From positions 3,135-67,134 of the forward strand of contig JASJEI010000007.1 of assembly GCA_030064795.1 (NCBI GenBank): a DNA stretch of 64,000 nucleotides, written 5' to 3'. A program made the position numbers and the translations under genes. Below are positions 19,592-29,457 of the stretch, piece by piece (the stretch's first letter is position 1; each line of letters opens with the position of its first letter). This DNA comes from Pleurocapsa sp. MO_226.B13. Its GTDB lineage: Bacteria; Cyanobacteriota; Cyanobacteriia; Cyanobacteriales; Xenococcaceae. Below the pieces are notes generated by a model. The model had not been told where the DNA came from. It saw nothing but the letters and a program-made list of their open reading frames with translations, and made no database searches.

Positions 19592-19785
19592 GGACAGCGA
19601 TGCTAGCTTAAAATTTCAAAGTTAAGAATGTTTAAATATAGATTTAAGTTATAGTTGCTCTTTATTTAATATTTTCATTACCCTCAATCCCGACTGGCGA
19701 TCTCTTTTGCCGACTTGGCTAGTCGCGATCGCTTTTTGAGATAACCAGTTATACTGTAAAAGTAGACTAACGTTAGGAGCATCTT

Positions 19786-20334
19786 TTGAGAAGAGCGAGA
19801 CGCAACAAATTTATCACTCCACTACAAAAGCAAGACAAACATAGAATCAACCGAAAAATCCGAGCGCGAGAGGTTAGAGTCATAGATAGTGATGGCGAAC
19901 AAATAGGTATCCAACCTTTAGACCAAGCTCTAGCCCTAGCCACGGAAAAGCAGCTAGATTTGGTAGAAATAGCTCCGCAAGCCGTTCCACCAGTTTGCAA
20001 ATTGATCGATTACGGTAAATATAAATATCAATTGCAGAAAAAAGAATCGGAAGCGAAGAAAAATCAGCGCGACAACGCTGTAAAAGAATTGAAAATTGGC
20101 TATCGCACTGATATTGGCGATTTAAAAACCAAGCTCAAACAGGCTCGTGGCTTTTTATCTAACGGTAATAAAGTTAAGTTCTCGATGCGGTTTAGAGGAC
20201 GAGAAAAAGCATTTGTTCACCTCGGAAAAGAAAAGTTACAGGAACTTGTCGCACAACTTTCTGATGTCGCCAAAGTTTACGACCAAAATCTGAAAAGCAG
20301 AGGCTTGATGCACATTACTTTAATTCCTGAGTAA
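19786..20334 (+). CDS. infC: translation initiation factor IF-3, divergent copy
   Basis: 182 residues. N-domain: RINRKIRAREVRVIDSDGEQ, then the linker and VCKLIDYGKYKYQLQKKESEAKK. C-domain: ELKIGYRTDIGDLKTKLKQA, FLSNGNKVKFSMRFRGRE and an end at HITLIPE. The gene prevents early joining of ribosomal subunits and checks the initiator codon. The start is a TTG with no ATG available, in line with the rare start codons seen in infC elsewhere. The first 20 residues are very basic (RRARRNK). It differs noticeably from the usual cyanobacterial IF-3 as I recall it, and rpmI/rplT do not follow, so it may be a second copy. Confidence 0.85.
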   Translation: MRRARRNKFITPLQKQDKHRINRKIRAREVRVIDSDGEQIGIQPLDQALALATEKQLDLVEIAPQAVPPVCKLIDYGKYKYQLQKKESEAKKNQRDNAVKELKIGYRTDIGDLKTKLKQARGFLSNGNKVKFSMRFRGREKAFVHLGKEKLQELVAQLSDVAKVYDQNLKSRGLMHITLIPE

Positions 20335-20399
20335 ATTTTTAACCCTAAAGGGTTTACTACTAACTTAATTTTATCCAGCTTCAATTAATTCTAATTAAG

Positions 20400-20436
20400 A
20401 TCGCATCTCCACTGATTGGGAACTGCGATTTTTTTA
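20400..20436 (+). terminator. possible infC terminator
   Basis: Six-base arms ATCGCA / TGCGAT around an 18-base loop, followed directly by a run of eight T, 65 bases after the infC stop. The AACCCTAAAGGGTT palindrome at 20341-20354 lies between. Confidence 0.4.
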
Positions 20437-20530
20437 TTACAAAACTTTGCAACAATGGTAATGCTGATGGCTCTTGTCTTAATCTGACAGTTATTACTTA
20501 ATTACTTGCACTTAATAAATTTTCTTTTAG

Positions 20531-21721
20531 ATGACTGTTTCTTCTCATAAAAAGGCTAAGGCACTAAAACCAGGCAGCCGTCGCCCGGCAAAAGAACTAT
20601 GTAGTGAATGTGGACTTTGTGATACTTATTATATTCATTATGTTAAAGAAGCTTGTGCTTTTCTCAATCAACAAATTGCTGAATTGGAGACAGTTGCTCA
20701 TGGTCGCAGTCGCGACTTAAATCGTGAAGACGATTGGTATTTTGGCGTTAGCCAAGAAATGATCGCTGCTCGCAAGAAACAGCCCCTTGAGGGAGCGCAA
20801 TGGACGGGAATAGTTAGTACCATCGCCTGTGAAATGCTCGATCGCAAGCTAGTAGAAGGAGTTGTCTGCGTGCAAAATACTCCTGAAGATCGTTTTCAAC
20901 CAATGCCCGTAATTGCTAGAACTCCAGAAGAAGTATTGGCGGCCAAGGTAAATAAGCCCACGCTTTCACCTAATTTAAACGTTTTAGAAGAAATCGAAAG
21001 TTCGGGAATGAAAAGACTGCTGGTTATTGGCGTAGGCTGTCAAATTCAGGCTTTAAGAGCAGTGGAGCGAGAACTGGGTTTAGAAAAACTCTATGTTTTG
21101 GGTACTCCCTGTGTAGATAACGTCAGTCGTGCTGGCTTACAGAAGTTTCTGGAAACCACTAGTAAATCTCCCGAAACAGTCGTGCATTATGAATTTATGC
21201 AGGACTTTCGGATTCATTTTAAGCATGAAGATGGTTCAATCGAAAAAGTTCCCTTCTTTGGTTTGAAAACCAATCAGTTAAAAGATGTCTTCGCACCTTC
21301 TTGTATGAGTTGCTTTGATTATGTCAACTCTCTGGCAGATCTGGTAGTCGGTTATATGGGCGCGCCCTTTGGTTGGCAATGGATTGTGGTTCGCAACGAA
21401 ACAGGTAAAACAATGCTGGATTTAGTCCGAGAACAGTTAGATACTCAACCAGTCACCTCTAAGGGCGATCGCACCGCAGCAGTGCAGCAGAGTATTCCCG
21501 CTTACGATAAGGGAGTTACTTTGCCGATGTGGGCTGCAAAAATGATGGGAGTAGTAATCGAACGTATTGGCCCTAAAGGACTCGAATATGCCCGTTTTTC
21601 GATTGATTCTCACTTCACCCGCAACTATCTTTATCTAAAACGCAACCATCCTGAAAAATTAGAACAGCACGTCCCTGAGTACGCTAAGAAAATAGTCGCA
21701 CAGTATAAACTACCTGAGTGA
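20531..21721 (+). CDS. bciB: ferredoxin-dependent divinyl chlorophyllide 8-vinyl reductase
   Basis: 396 residues of the FrhB/HCAR family, in line with Synechocystis Slr1923. Iron-sulfur ligands are visible in CSECGLC (Cys24, Cys27, Cys30); further cysteines are in GVGCQIQALRA, GTPCVDNV and PSCMSCFDYVNSLADLVVGY. It reduces the 8-vinyl group of divinyl chlorophyllide with electrons from ferredoxin, giving monovinyl chlorophyll. The length and the C-terminal SIDSHFTRNYLYLKR block fit the cyanobacterial orthologue rather than archaeal FrhB or plant 7-hydroxymethyl-chlorophyll reductase. ATG start. It follows infC by about 200 bases. Confidence 0.9.
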   Translation: MTVSSHKKAKALKPGSRRPAKELCSECGLCDTYYIHYVKEACAFLNQQIAELETVAHGRSRDLNREDDWYFGVSQEMIAARKKQPLEGAQWTGIVSTIACEMLDRKLVEGVVCVQNTPEDRFQPMPVIARTPEEVLAAKVNKPTLSPNLNVLEEIESSGMKRLLVIGVGCQIQALRAVERELGLEKLYVLGTPCVDNVSRAGLQKFLETTSKSPETVVHYEFMQDFRIHFKHEDGSIEKVPFFGLKTNQLKDVFAPSCMSCFDYVNSLADLVVGYMGAPFGWQWIVVRNETGKTMLDLVREQLDTQPVTSKGDRTAAVQQSIPAYDKGVTLPMWAAKMMGVVIERIGPKGLEYARFSIDSHFTRNYLYLKRNHPEKLEQHVPEYAKKIVAQYKLPE

Positions 21722-21826
21722 ACTATCTACTGGAGTTCGATTGAGATACTGAAAAAACCTACTATCGCCCAACAGCTAAAATCATCAGAAATCGACTTTG
21801 ACACCCTGCACCATAATTATCAGCCA

Positions 21827-22485
21827 ATGTTGATGTTGGTCAGAGAATTAATTGGTGTCATTCCCAATTGCGATCGCTTACTAGAAATTTGGCCGACTGG
21901 ATTTCGTAGCTACAATTTGCTAGTACCCAATTGTTTAAATCTACCTTTCTCTTTATTTGGATTTAGTCCTGCCAAGAAACTGCTAGGGCTAGGGATGTAT
22001 GCTTCTAGTAGAGCAGCACAATGTTCTTACTGTTGGGCCCATACTTTTAGTTTTGCCTTGAGGCGCGGGGTTCATCCTTCATCTTTAGCTAACAATCGAG
22101 TTCCCCAAGAAATTGCCGTTATGGAAGTAGCTGAGGCAGTAGCCCAGATTCCTTCCACTCTAACAAAACAACAATGTCAAACTTTGGTGCAATATTTTTC
22201 CCTATTGTGGAATTTGCCCAACACGGCGATCTAGAAGCTAGTAGTGAAATTAAACGAACATTTCTACATCTTTCTACGCTGCCAATGCTATCGGAACAGA
22301 TTGCTGCTGCTCTAATACTGGCAAAAGCTGCTTCACCCAGTCCAGCAAAAATTAATCAACATATTGTGGCACATACATATAGTTATTTAACTCCAGCTAG
22401 CACTATTGAATTGCTGGTTTGGTTATCTATTCAGCAATTGTTACATCGTCTTGGCTGTTTTTATCAAGTGATGAATCAACTTTAG
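21827..22485 (+). pseudogene. AhpD-like (carboxymuconolactone decarboxylase) protein, frameshifted
   Basis: Two overlapping frames make one protein. The first (from ATG 21827) carries ASSRAAQCSYCWAHTF, the CxxC-x2-H redox motif of AhpD-like proteins. Near 22195-22203, in a TTTTTCCC run, reading must shift by one base to continue as PIVEFAQHGDLEASSEIKRT to the TAG at 22483-22485. The first frame alone ends early in NLPNTAI. Coding-like sequence extends upstream to near 21740 without an ATG, in the same frame as bciB, so the start is also doubtful. Either a decayed gene or a homopolymer sequencing error. Confidence 0.6.
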
Positions 22486-22622
22486 AAGCTAAGGCGATGC
22501 GACTCCAGTTTGGGTCGATCTAGGAAATAGGAAAAATAGCTAGCCGATCTTGGCAATCCTAATTAAGATGGCGATAAACTTAAGCATAAACGTTGGATCG
22601 AGGCTTGGAGCTATCAATAAAG

Positions 22623-23513
22623 ATGGGGTTAGATCGCAGTGTGGTAGTCATTACGGGAATGCACCGTTCTGGGACATCTCTGACTACTTCCTTATTGCAA
22701 AGTGCGGGGGTTTTTATTGGCGATCGCCTAATGGCTGGAAGTACGGGAAATCTCAAGGGTCATTTTGAAGATTGGGATTTTGTCGATTTACATCGGGAAT
22801 TTTTAACTGCTCGTGGTGTCAATCGAGAGGGATGGACAACTCAGAGTAAGTTTAGGCTCTCAGGAGAATATCTAGAACGAGCCAAGACTTTAATTGCAGC
22901 CAGAAGCCAATATGCCGTCTGGGGTTGGAAAGATCCCAGAACTACTTTATTTTTGGAGTCTTGGCAGGATTTAATTCCCCGAGCTAAATTTATCTTTGTT
23001 TATCGTTCTCCTTGGGATGTGGTTGATTCGTTATTTCGTCGAGGAGATTCGATCTTTAAAACCCAGCCTGAAATTGCCATCCGTACCTGGATTTCTTACA
23101 ATCAAACCATTCTTAACTTCTGTCATTCTACATCTCGACCTTGGATTTTATTGAGAATCGAAGATGTGATTAACGATCCCCAGTTTATAATTAGTGCGAT
23201 CGAGGGACAGTTAGAGTTAAATCTAAAATCACCAGAAGACCTTTACGATCGCTCTTTGTTTAAAGGCAAGAGTTTCAATCTACATCGAGCCAAACTAATT
23301 CAAAAATATTATCCCCAAGCTTTTAAGCTTTATTTACAACTCCACTCCTCAGCTACTCTATTCGATAAAACTCAAATTGCTTTGGTAGATCGCCCCTCTC
23401 AATTTCTCTGGTTTTGCCAAAATTGGCTGGACAAACCTGTCAGCAAAGTTCGCACTCTTAGATATTGGTCTAGATTAAAGCAGTTGGCAATTAGCACCGC
23501 TACGCAGAAATAA
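22623..23513 (+). CDS. sulfotransferase family protein
   Basis: 296 residues from the ATG at 22623; a TTG ten codons upstream opens the frame but lacks a clear ribosome site. The PAPS loop is VVITGMHRSGTSL (12-20), followed by GRLMAG-like spacing, WGWKDPRTTLFLESW and FVYRSPWDVVDSLFRRGD (3'-phosphate motif with Arg and Ser). It is a close paralogue of the sulfotransferase domain of the next gene: the same blocks occur in the same order. It should sulfate a glycan or related acceptor in the cytoplasm. It opens the glycan cluster, 159 bases before the next gene. Confidence 0.87.
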   Translation: MGLDRSVVVITGMHRSGTSLTTSLLQSAGVFIGDRLMAGSTGNLKGHFEDWDFVDLHREFLTARGVNREGWTTQSKFRLSGEYLERAKTLIAARSQYAVWGWKDPRTTLFLESWQDLIPRAKFIFVYRSPWDVVDSLFRRGDSIFKTQPEIAIRTWISYNQTILNFCHSTSRPWILLRIEDVINDPQFIISAIEGQLELNLKSPEDLYDRSLFKGKSFNLHRAKLIQKYYPQAFKLYLQLHSSATLFDKTQIALVDRPSQFLWFCQNWLDKPVSKVRTLRYWSRLKQLAISTATQK

Positions 23514-23672
23514 GTCCAGCTAAAGTTGAATTCAGGATAAATTGAGACGTGGTATTAATATATAAATTAATTGGCGGTTTGTAATCAGATTGAATTTAAT
23601 TGTAATTTAGTCGATTCCTATTCCCAAGATTAAATCAAATCTATTCTCAATCTCGAACAATGGACTAAAGTG

Positions 23673-26600
23673 ATGACAAATAATGCCTCGAATCCTTCTG
23701 TAATCATTATTACGGGAATGCACCGTTCTGGCACGTCTTTAACCGCATCTTGGTTACAAAATGCAGGAGTTTTTCTCGGCGATCGCTTGTTAGATGCTGA
23801 TAAGGGAAATGTCAAAGGGCATTTTGAGGACTTGGATTTTGTCGAGTTTCATCAGAATGTGTTGCAATCTCAAGGTATTAGTATTGCTGGATGGACTAAG
23901 AATAATTCGATTAAAGTTCAACAGCAATATTTTGTACCCGCACAAAATTTGATTTTAGCGCGCAACGAGCGATCGTTGTGGGGCTGGAAAGATCCTCGAA
24001 CTACTTTATTTTTGAATTTTTGGTCGAAGTTAATTCCTGAAGCCAAGTATATTTTTGTTTATCGTTCGCCTTGGGAAGTAGTTGATTCTCTATTTCGTCG
24101 GGGAGATGTTATTTTTCGGACTAATCCTAACTTTGCGGTACAGCAGTGGTGTAATTATAATCGAGCAATTTTAGACTTTTATCAGCGTCGTCAAGAACAA
24201 TGTTTGCTGTTAGATATTGCCAGTGCGATCGAGAATCCCGATGCGATCGTCGAGCTCATTCAACAGAAATTTGGCATGGAATTGCGATCGCCTGAATCAG
24301 CGTATGAACCCTCGTTATTTCACGTCGATAATCAAGCTCACTATCGTCAGGCTTTAATCACCAAATTTTTTCCTCAAGCTATAGATCTTTATCAACAGCT
24401 TCAGCAACAGGCAGATCGCAGTAATCGCGCTCTCATTGAACCCCAAGCAATAGAAGTAGCTTGTGAGTCTTGGATCTTGCAAGATTGGAACGATGTTCGA
24501 CAAACATTAGCAGAAAAACATCAGGTAGCAACAGAATTAGCTCAAGTCCAACAACAACTTCAGTCGCGAGATACCCAATTAGCTCAGGTTCAACAACAAC
24601 TTCAGTCGCGAGATACCCAATTAGCTCAAGTCCAACAACAACTTCAGTCGCGAGATACCCAATTAGCTCAAGTCCAACAACAACTTCAGTCGCGAGATAC
24701 CCAATTAGCTCAAGTCCAACAACAACTTCAGTCGCGAGAGACACAATTAGCTCAAGTTCAACAACAACTTCAGTCGCAAGAGACACAATTAGCTCAAGTT
24801 CAACAACAACTTCAGTCGCAAGATACGCAATTGGCCCAAACTGAAGAATTTAAATCTCAGTATAGTTCTACACACCACGAACTAGAACAGACTCTAGATA
24901 AATTAAGTCGATCGGAAAAACAGCTACAGATAACCAAGATGGAGACAGAAAAATTAAGAAGTCTGGTTGTAGCGATGGAAACTAGCAAATTTTGGCAGTT
25001 GAGACAAACCTGGTTCGCGCTGAAAAAAAAGTTAAACCTCAACAGTTCCGATCTGATTTATCAAGATTATTTAGCCTCTAAGAAAAAAAATTTAACCAAT
25101 GAGCAAGTAATCAATCCTTCCAGGGAGATTGCTCCTTTAGACAAGCACATACAAAAGCTAAAACGTAATTTTCCCCAAAAAGCGGCCTTAAAAAAAATAG
25201 CCAGGGAAGTATCTAAGCTATCGTATCGCTCAGTTGTCGATATCAAAGAGCCTGCTAAAAGCAGAGATCCCAAATATCAAAAGTGGCTAGACCAAAATTA
25301 TCCCAAACCAGGAGAGTTAAATAAAATTCGCGAAGCCTGTCTAGCATTAGCTTATCAACCCTCAATTAGTGTTATTGTACCAGTTTATAATCCCGACGCA
25401 GATTTCTTGCGTCAGGCGATCGAATCGGTATTAGAACAGGCATATCCTAACTGGGAGCTATGTTTGGCGGATGATTGTTCTACTAAACCCTATGTGCAGG
25501 AGATTTTAACTGAATACGCTCGGCAAGACCAAAGAATCAAGGTTGTCTTTCGAGAGTCAAACGGACATATCTGTAATACTTCCAATTCCGCTTTAGAAGT
25601 CGCTACAGGAGAATATATTGCCCTCTTGGATCATGATGATTTGCTGGCACCTCATGCTTTAGCCAAGGTAGTAAAGTTGCTTAACGAGCATCCAGAGGCA
25701 GATTTTATTTACTCTGACGAAGATAAAGTAGACGAGAAAAACCTTCATCAAGATCCTTTCTTTAAGCCAGATTGGTGTCCCGATTCATTTTTGTCGCGGA
25801 TGTATACTTGCCATCTGGGAGTTTATCGGCGATCGCTAGTCAACGAGATTGGCAATTTTCGAGTCGGTTTTGAAGGTAGCCAGGATTACGATCTAGTACT
25901 GCGAGTTACCGAGAAGACGGATAAGATTTATCACCTTCCCGATGTGCTTTATCACTGGCGCATTCACTCAGAGTCCACCGCCTCTGATTCTGAAGCTAAA
26001 CCCTACGCAGCTAATGCAGCCCAGAAAGCCATAGCTGAAGCGATCGCCCGCCGAGGCGAACCAGGAGAAGTAACCACCAAACCTAACTTACCTGGAGTAT
26101 ATACAGTCCGCTATCAAATTAAAGAGCCAAAACTAGTTAGTATTATTATCCCGACCAAAGATTTAGCCGATACTCTAGATGTCTGTTTGCGGTCTATTTT
26201 TAGCAAAACGACTTATCCCAATTACGAAGTCATTGTCATCGATAATGGCAGCAGCGAAGCCAAAACTCAAGAGTGTTTTGATTATTGGCGACAACAACAG
26301 CCCGAAGGTTTTAAATGTTATGAATACAATGTCCCGTTCAACTATTCTCAGATTAATAACTATGGGGTAACTAAAGCCCAAGGAGATTACTTACTATTTT
26401 TAAATAACGATACCGAAGTAATTACCCCAGACTGGATTGAGGCAATGGTCGAACAGGCGCAACGCCCGTCCATAGGGGCTGTAGGCGGTTTATTACTCTA
26501 CCCCGACGATACGATTCAACACGCGGGAGTAGTCCTGGGAATTGGTGGTGTTGCAGGGCATAGTCACAAACATTTTCATCTATCTCAGCCTGGATATATT

Positions 26601-26957
26601 TCCCAACTAGTTTCTACTAACAACTATTCGGCGGTAACGGGAGCTTGCTTGATGTGTCGGCAAGAAGTATTTACGGAGATTGGGGGGTTTGAAGAAAAAC
26701 TGGCGATCGCTTTTAACGATGTCGATCTTTGTCTCAAGATTATCAGTCGTGGTTATCGCAATATTTATCTGCCTCATGTAGTCTTATATCACTACGAGTC
26801 AAAAAGTAGAGGTTATGAAGATACCCCTAATAAACAGGCTCGTTTTGCCCAAGAAGTAAACTATATGAAGCAAAAATGGCAACAAATTTGCGATCGCGAC
26901 CCTTGCTACAATCCCAACTTAACTATGAATCATGAAGACTACAGCTTAAAGGTTTGA
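23673..26957 (+). CDS. sulfotransferase / coiled-coil / tandem GT2 glycosyltransferase fusion
   Basis: 1094 residues from the ATG at 23673 (a GTG precedes it directly). Domain order: sulfotransferase (10-260; PAPS loop GMHRSGTS at 15-22, FVYRSPWEVVDSLFRRGD); seven perfect-length 14-residue repeats of the LAQVQQQLQSRDTQ type (289-386), surely a coiled coil; a linker; first GT2 domain (about 563-790; SVIVPVYNP, LLDHDD, YSDEDKVD); second GT2 domain (about 820-1060; SIIIPTKD, LFLNNDTE, GAVGG). The protein should both extend and sulfate a glycan chain. The coiled coil may set spacing or oligomerisation. It overlaps nothing and is followed by the membrane protein gene after 31 bases. Confidence 0.92.
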   Translation: MTNNASNPSVIIITGMHRSGTSLTASWLQNAGVFLGDRLLDADKGNVKGHFEDLDFVEFHQNVLQSQGISIAGWTKNNSIKVQQQYFVPAQNLILARNERSLWGWKDPRTTLFLNFWSKLIPEAKYIFVYRSPWEVVDSLFRRGDVIFRTNPNFAVQQWCNYNRAILDFYQRRQEQCLLLDIASAIENPDAIVELIQQKFGMELRSPESAYEPSLFHVDNQAHYRQALITKFFPQAIDLYQQLQQQADRSNRALIEPQAIEVACESWILQDWNDVRQTLAEKHQVATELAQVQQQLQSRDTQLAQVQQQLQSRDTQLAQVQQQLQSRDTQLAQVQQQLQSRDTQLAQVQQQLQSRETQLAQVQQQLQSQETQLAQVQQQLQSQDTQLAQTEEFKSQYSSTHHELEQTLDKLSRSEKQLQITKMETEKLRSLVVAMETSKFWQLRQTWFALKKKLNLNSSDLIYQDYLASKKKNLTNEQVINPSREIAPLDKHIQKLKRNFPQKAALKKIAREVSKLSYRSVVDIKEPAKSRDPKYQKWLDQNYPKPGELNKIREACLALAYQPSISVIVPVYNPDADFLRQAIESVLEQAYPNWELCLADDCSTKPYVQEILTEYARQDQRIKVVFRESNGHICNTSNSALEVATGEYIALLDHDDLLAPHALAKVVKLLNEHPEADFIYSDEDKVDEKNLHQDPFFKPDWCPDSFLSRMYTCHLGVYRRSLVNEIGNFRVGFEGSQDYDLVLRVTEKTDKIYHLPDVLYHWRIHSESTASDSEAKPYAANAAQKAIAEAIARRGEPGEVTTKPNLPGVYTVRYQIKEPKLVSIIIPTKDLADTLDVCLRSIFSKTTYPNYEVIVIDNGSSEAKTQECFDYWRQQQPEGFKCYEYNVPFNYSQINNYGVTKAQGDYLLFLNNDTEVITPDWIEAMVEQAQRPSIGAVGGLLLYPDDTIQHAGVVLGIGGVAGHSHKHFHLSQPGYISQLVSTNNYSAVTGACLMCRQEVFTEIGGFEEKLAIAFNDVDLCLKIISRGYRNIYLPHVVLYHYESKSRGYEDTPNKQARFAQEVNYMKQKWQQICDRDPCYNPNLTMNHEDYSLKV
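24537..24830 (+). repeat. seven 42-base tandem repeats inside the fusion gene
   Basis: Seven units of 42 bases, in frame, each giving LAQVQQQLQS(R/Q)(D/E)TQ. Units 1-4 end SRDTQ, unit 5 SRETQ, unit 6 SQETQ and unit 7 SQDTQ. Units 3 and 4 appear identical and the others differ by few bases, so the array is young and probably varies in copy number. Confidence 0.95.
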
Positions 26958-26988
26958 ATTAAAAAGGATTCAATTACTAATTATCAAC

Positions 26989-29403
26989 ATGACGACGATC
27001 GAAGCTAATAGACAAACTACAACTAGGGTCATTTTACTAATCATTGGCTTGCTTTTTTTGGGCTATTGTCTGCTAACTGTCTTACCTTGGGAACCTACTG
27101 CCTATGGGTTTCATCTCGATGCATCTTGGGCAAGTGCGGTTCATGTAGCATTTAAAGATCGCATTCAATTTGGTCGAGATTTTATTTATACTTATGGGCC
27201 CTATGGATTTTTGCGGGTGGCTCGCAACTTCTTCCCCGAAACCTACGGCTATGGCTTTGGTTTTAGTATTTTAATCGCGATCGCAGTCTGGGCAGGATTG
27301 TTTCGGCTGGTGCGCTATTGTGTCAGTCGTGGTGATGGTTCGCTGATTTTCTTAATTCCTCTGCTGGGATTTTTTCCCAATCAGATTCTCTCGATAGATT
27401 CTTTTCAATTTCCCATCATCATCTTACCCTTGGTGCTGTATTTTTATGTCAGCAAGCGTATGAGTCCAGCATTAGTCTTGACGATTATCAATGCTGCTTT
27501 GTCTAGTTTGACCAAGCATACTTACTTGCTCCTATGCATTACCTTTATGGTCTTGATTACTATCGATGAATTGGGCAAATTAAAACGAGTCCCCCAAGTC
27601 GCCCCAGTTTATTTGGCTTTTCTCTGGTTATTTTGGGTATTTGCAGCACAAGATCTGGCTAATGTCCCTGCTTATATTATCAATGGCTTGGAAATAGTTC
27701 GGGGTTTTAGCGCGGTTATGGGTATCGCCGGCCCAGTCAATGAGGTAATTCTCTATGTACTGGCGACTGGGATCTTTTTGCTCTCAATTGGGATCGTTGA
27801 AGCTCGAAATCGCGGTTGGTGGGGAATGTTACCGACTTTGGGTTTGGCAGCAATCTTGTTTATCACTTTTAAAGGGGCATTTACCCGCCATGATACCCAT
27901 GCGTTACAAGCTCTATTTAATGTTACTCCTGTAATGTTAATCTTTACTGCCGTGCTTTGGTCGTCTATAAAAAGCAGTGTTTGGCGGGTCGGCAAGCAGA
28001 TTAAATTATCTCTGACCTTATTATTAGGTACGAGTGCTTTGTTGATGACAGTCCTGGGTTCGATTATCCTCAATCACTATTTCAATTATGGTTATGGCAT
28101 ATATAGTTTAGAAGTTGTCGAACACAACACGACTAAACTCACTCAGGTAATTAAAGTCTTGAGTGGAAAAGAAGATTTTCAGGCAATTGCCACCCAGGGC
28201 AAAACCTATATCCAAACCAGAAATCCTCTCTCGGCAGTATCGGGAACAGTAGATTTATATCCGAACGAGATAGCTACCATTTTTGCTTACGATCTGCCCT
28301 ATAAACCACGACCAGTCATCCAGAGTTTCTCGGCATACACTAGTAAGTTAGCTCGACTCAATGCCCAACATTTAAAACAGCCTGACGCACCAGAAGCTAT
28401 TTTATTCGATCTAAAGCCGATCGACGGGCATTTAGCCAGTTTTGAAGATGGACTTTCCTGGCCAGAAATTTTAACTCTTTACGAGATTACTAATATCGAA
28501 GGACGCTATTTGGTTATGCAGCGTAGTTCTCAACCCCGCCAATATCAGCTCGAACCCCTAACTGAGGAAGTCGATCTGGCTTTTAATCAATGGTTTGATG
28601 TTTCTAATACTCAAGAGCCTGTTTGGGCAAAAATTGAACTCCATCCCAACTTGTTGGGAAAACTCACTACTGCTGCTTTGAGATTACCCCCATTATATAT
28701 AGAAATAGAAACGGCGGACGGGATAAAGACGAGATACCGCACAATTGGCGATGTCATGAGTGAGGGTTTTCTGCTTTCTCCTACCCTGTCTAATCGTTGG
28801 GATTTTTTAGACTTTGCCGTTCCAGATTGGCAAGATAAACTAAATCAAAAACAAGTAACCAGATTTCGGATTATTAATGAGGGTTTCAATTCCAGGCTAT
28901 ATCCCCAGACATATCAATTGAGCCTCAGTCAGCTACAGTTTACCCGACAAAGCTTTGCTCAAATTCCTGGTTGGCAAGAGTGGAGTAGTCAATTAATACC
29001 CAAACCCTTAGATGGCGGGTTACAAAGAATTGATGAAATTAATGGCGAGGATAAGACTGGCTGGATGGCTCACGCACCAATGAAAATGCAAATCGATCTA
29101 GAGCAGAAAACACAAAGTTTCTCTTTTAGCTTTGGTATTTTAGACGAAGGTGTAGAAAACGCCTTGAAGGAAAATGAAGGTGATGGAGTAGAATTTAGAA
29201 TCAGTGCTTGGCACGCCGATGGTCGAGAAGAAATACTCTTCGATCGCAAGTTGCAGCCCAGAAGCAAGCCAGAAGATCGGGGAATACAGCAGGGAAGTAT
29301 CGATCTCAGTCAAGTTGACGCATCAAAATTGATCGTCGAAACCGTACCAGGTGAAGACAATCGTTGGGACTGGTCTTATTGGTCGCAGTTAAGGGTTGAT
29401 TAG
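26989..29403 (+). CDS. polytopic membrane protein of unknown function
   Basis: 804 residues. The first 360 or so hold about ten hydrophobic helices (first at 13-33, ILLIIGLLFLGYCLLTVL). The loop after helix 1 has an acidic GFHLDASW and then RDFIYTYGPYGFL, reminiscent of the first periplasmic loop of GT-C type glycosyltransferases, where acidic residues bind lipid-phosphate sugars. The last 400 residues are soluble and mixed, with many Asp/Glu/Trp. I cannot name a family. Placed between a GT2 fusion and a GtrA-GT2 protein that may make lipid-linked sugar, a GT-C transferase acting outside the membrane is a reasonable guess. Confidence 0.75.
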   Translation: MTTIEANRQTTTRVILLIIGLLFLGYCLLTVLPWEPTAYGFHLDASWASAVHVAFKDRIQFGRDFIYTYGPYGFLRVARNFFPETYGYGFGFSILIAIAVWAGLFRLVRYCVSRGDGSLIFLIPLLGFFPNQILSIDSFQFPIIILPLVLYFYVSKRMSPALVLTIINAALSSLTKHTYLLLCITFMVLITIDELGKLKRVPQVAPVYLAFLWLFWVFAAQDLANVPAYIINGLEIVRGFSAVMGIAGPVNEVILYVLATGIFLLSIGIVEARNRGWWGMLPTLGLAAILFITFKGAFTRHDTHALQALFNVTPVMLIFTAVLWSSIKSSVWRVGKQIKLSLTLLLGTSALLMTVLGSIILNHYFNYGYGIYSLEVVEHNTTKLTQVIKVLSGKEDFQAIATQGKTYIQTRNPLSAVSGTVDLYPNEIATIFAYDLPYKPRPVIQSFSAYTSKLARLNAQHLKQPDAPEAILFDLKPIDGHLASFEDGLSWPEILTLYEITNIEGRYLVMQRSSQPRQYQLEPLTEEVDLAFNQWFDVSNTQEPVWAKIELHPNLLGKLTTAALRLPPLYIEIETADGIKTRYRTIGDVMSEGFLLSPTLSNRWDFLDFAVPDWQDKLNQKQVTRFRIINEGFNSRLYPQTYQLSLSQLQFTRQSFAQIPGWQEWSSQLIPKPLDGGLQRIDEINGEDKTGWMAHAPMKMQIDLEQKTQSFSFSFGILDEGVENALKENEGDGVEFRISAWHADGREEILFDRKLQPRSKPEDRGIQQGSIDLSQVDASKLIVETVPGEDNRWDWSYWSQLRVD

Positions 29404-29457
29404 CTGGAAATCGAGGAAAATTTTTGTATTATTGTTTAGTTGTGAGGAGTAAAGTTA

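Noticed and set aside
24433..24786. Open frames antisense to and out of frame with the 42-base repeats
   Set aside because: Low-complexity products made only by the repeat period; the sense frame has clear domains on both sides.
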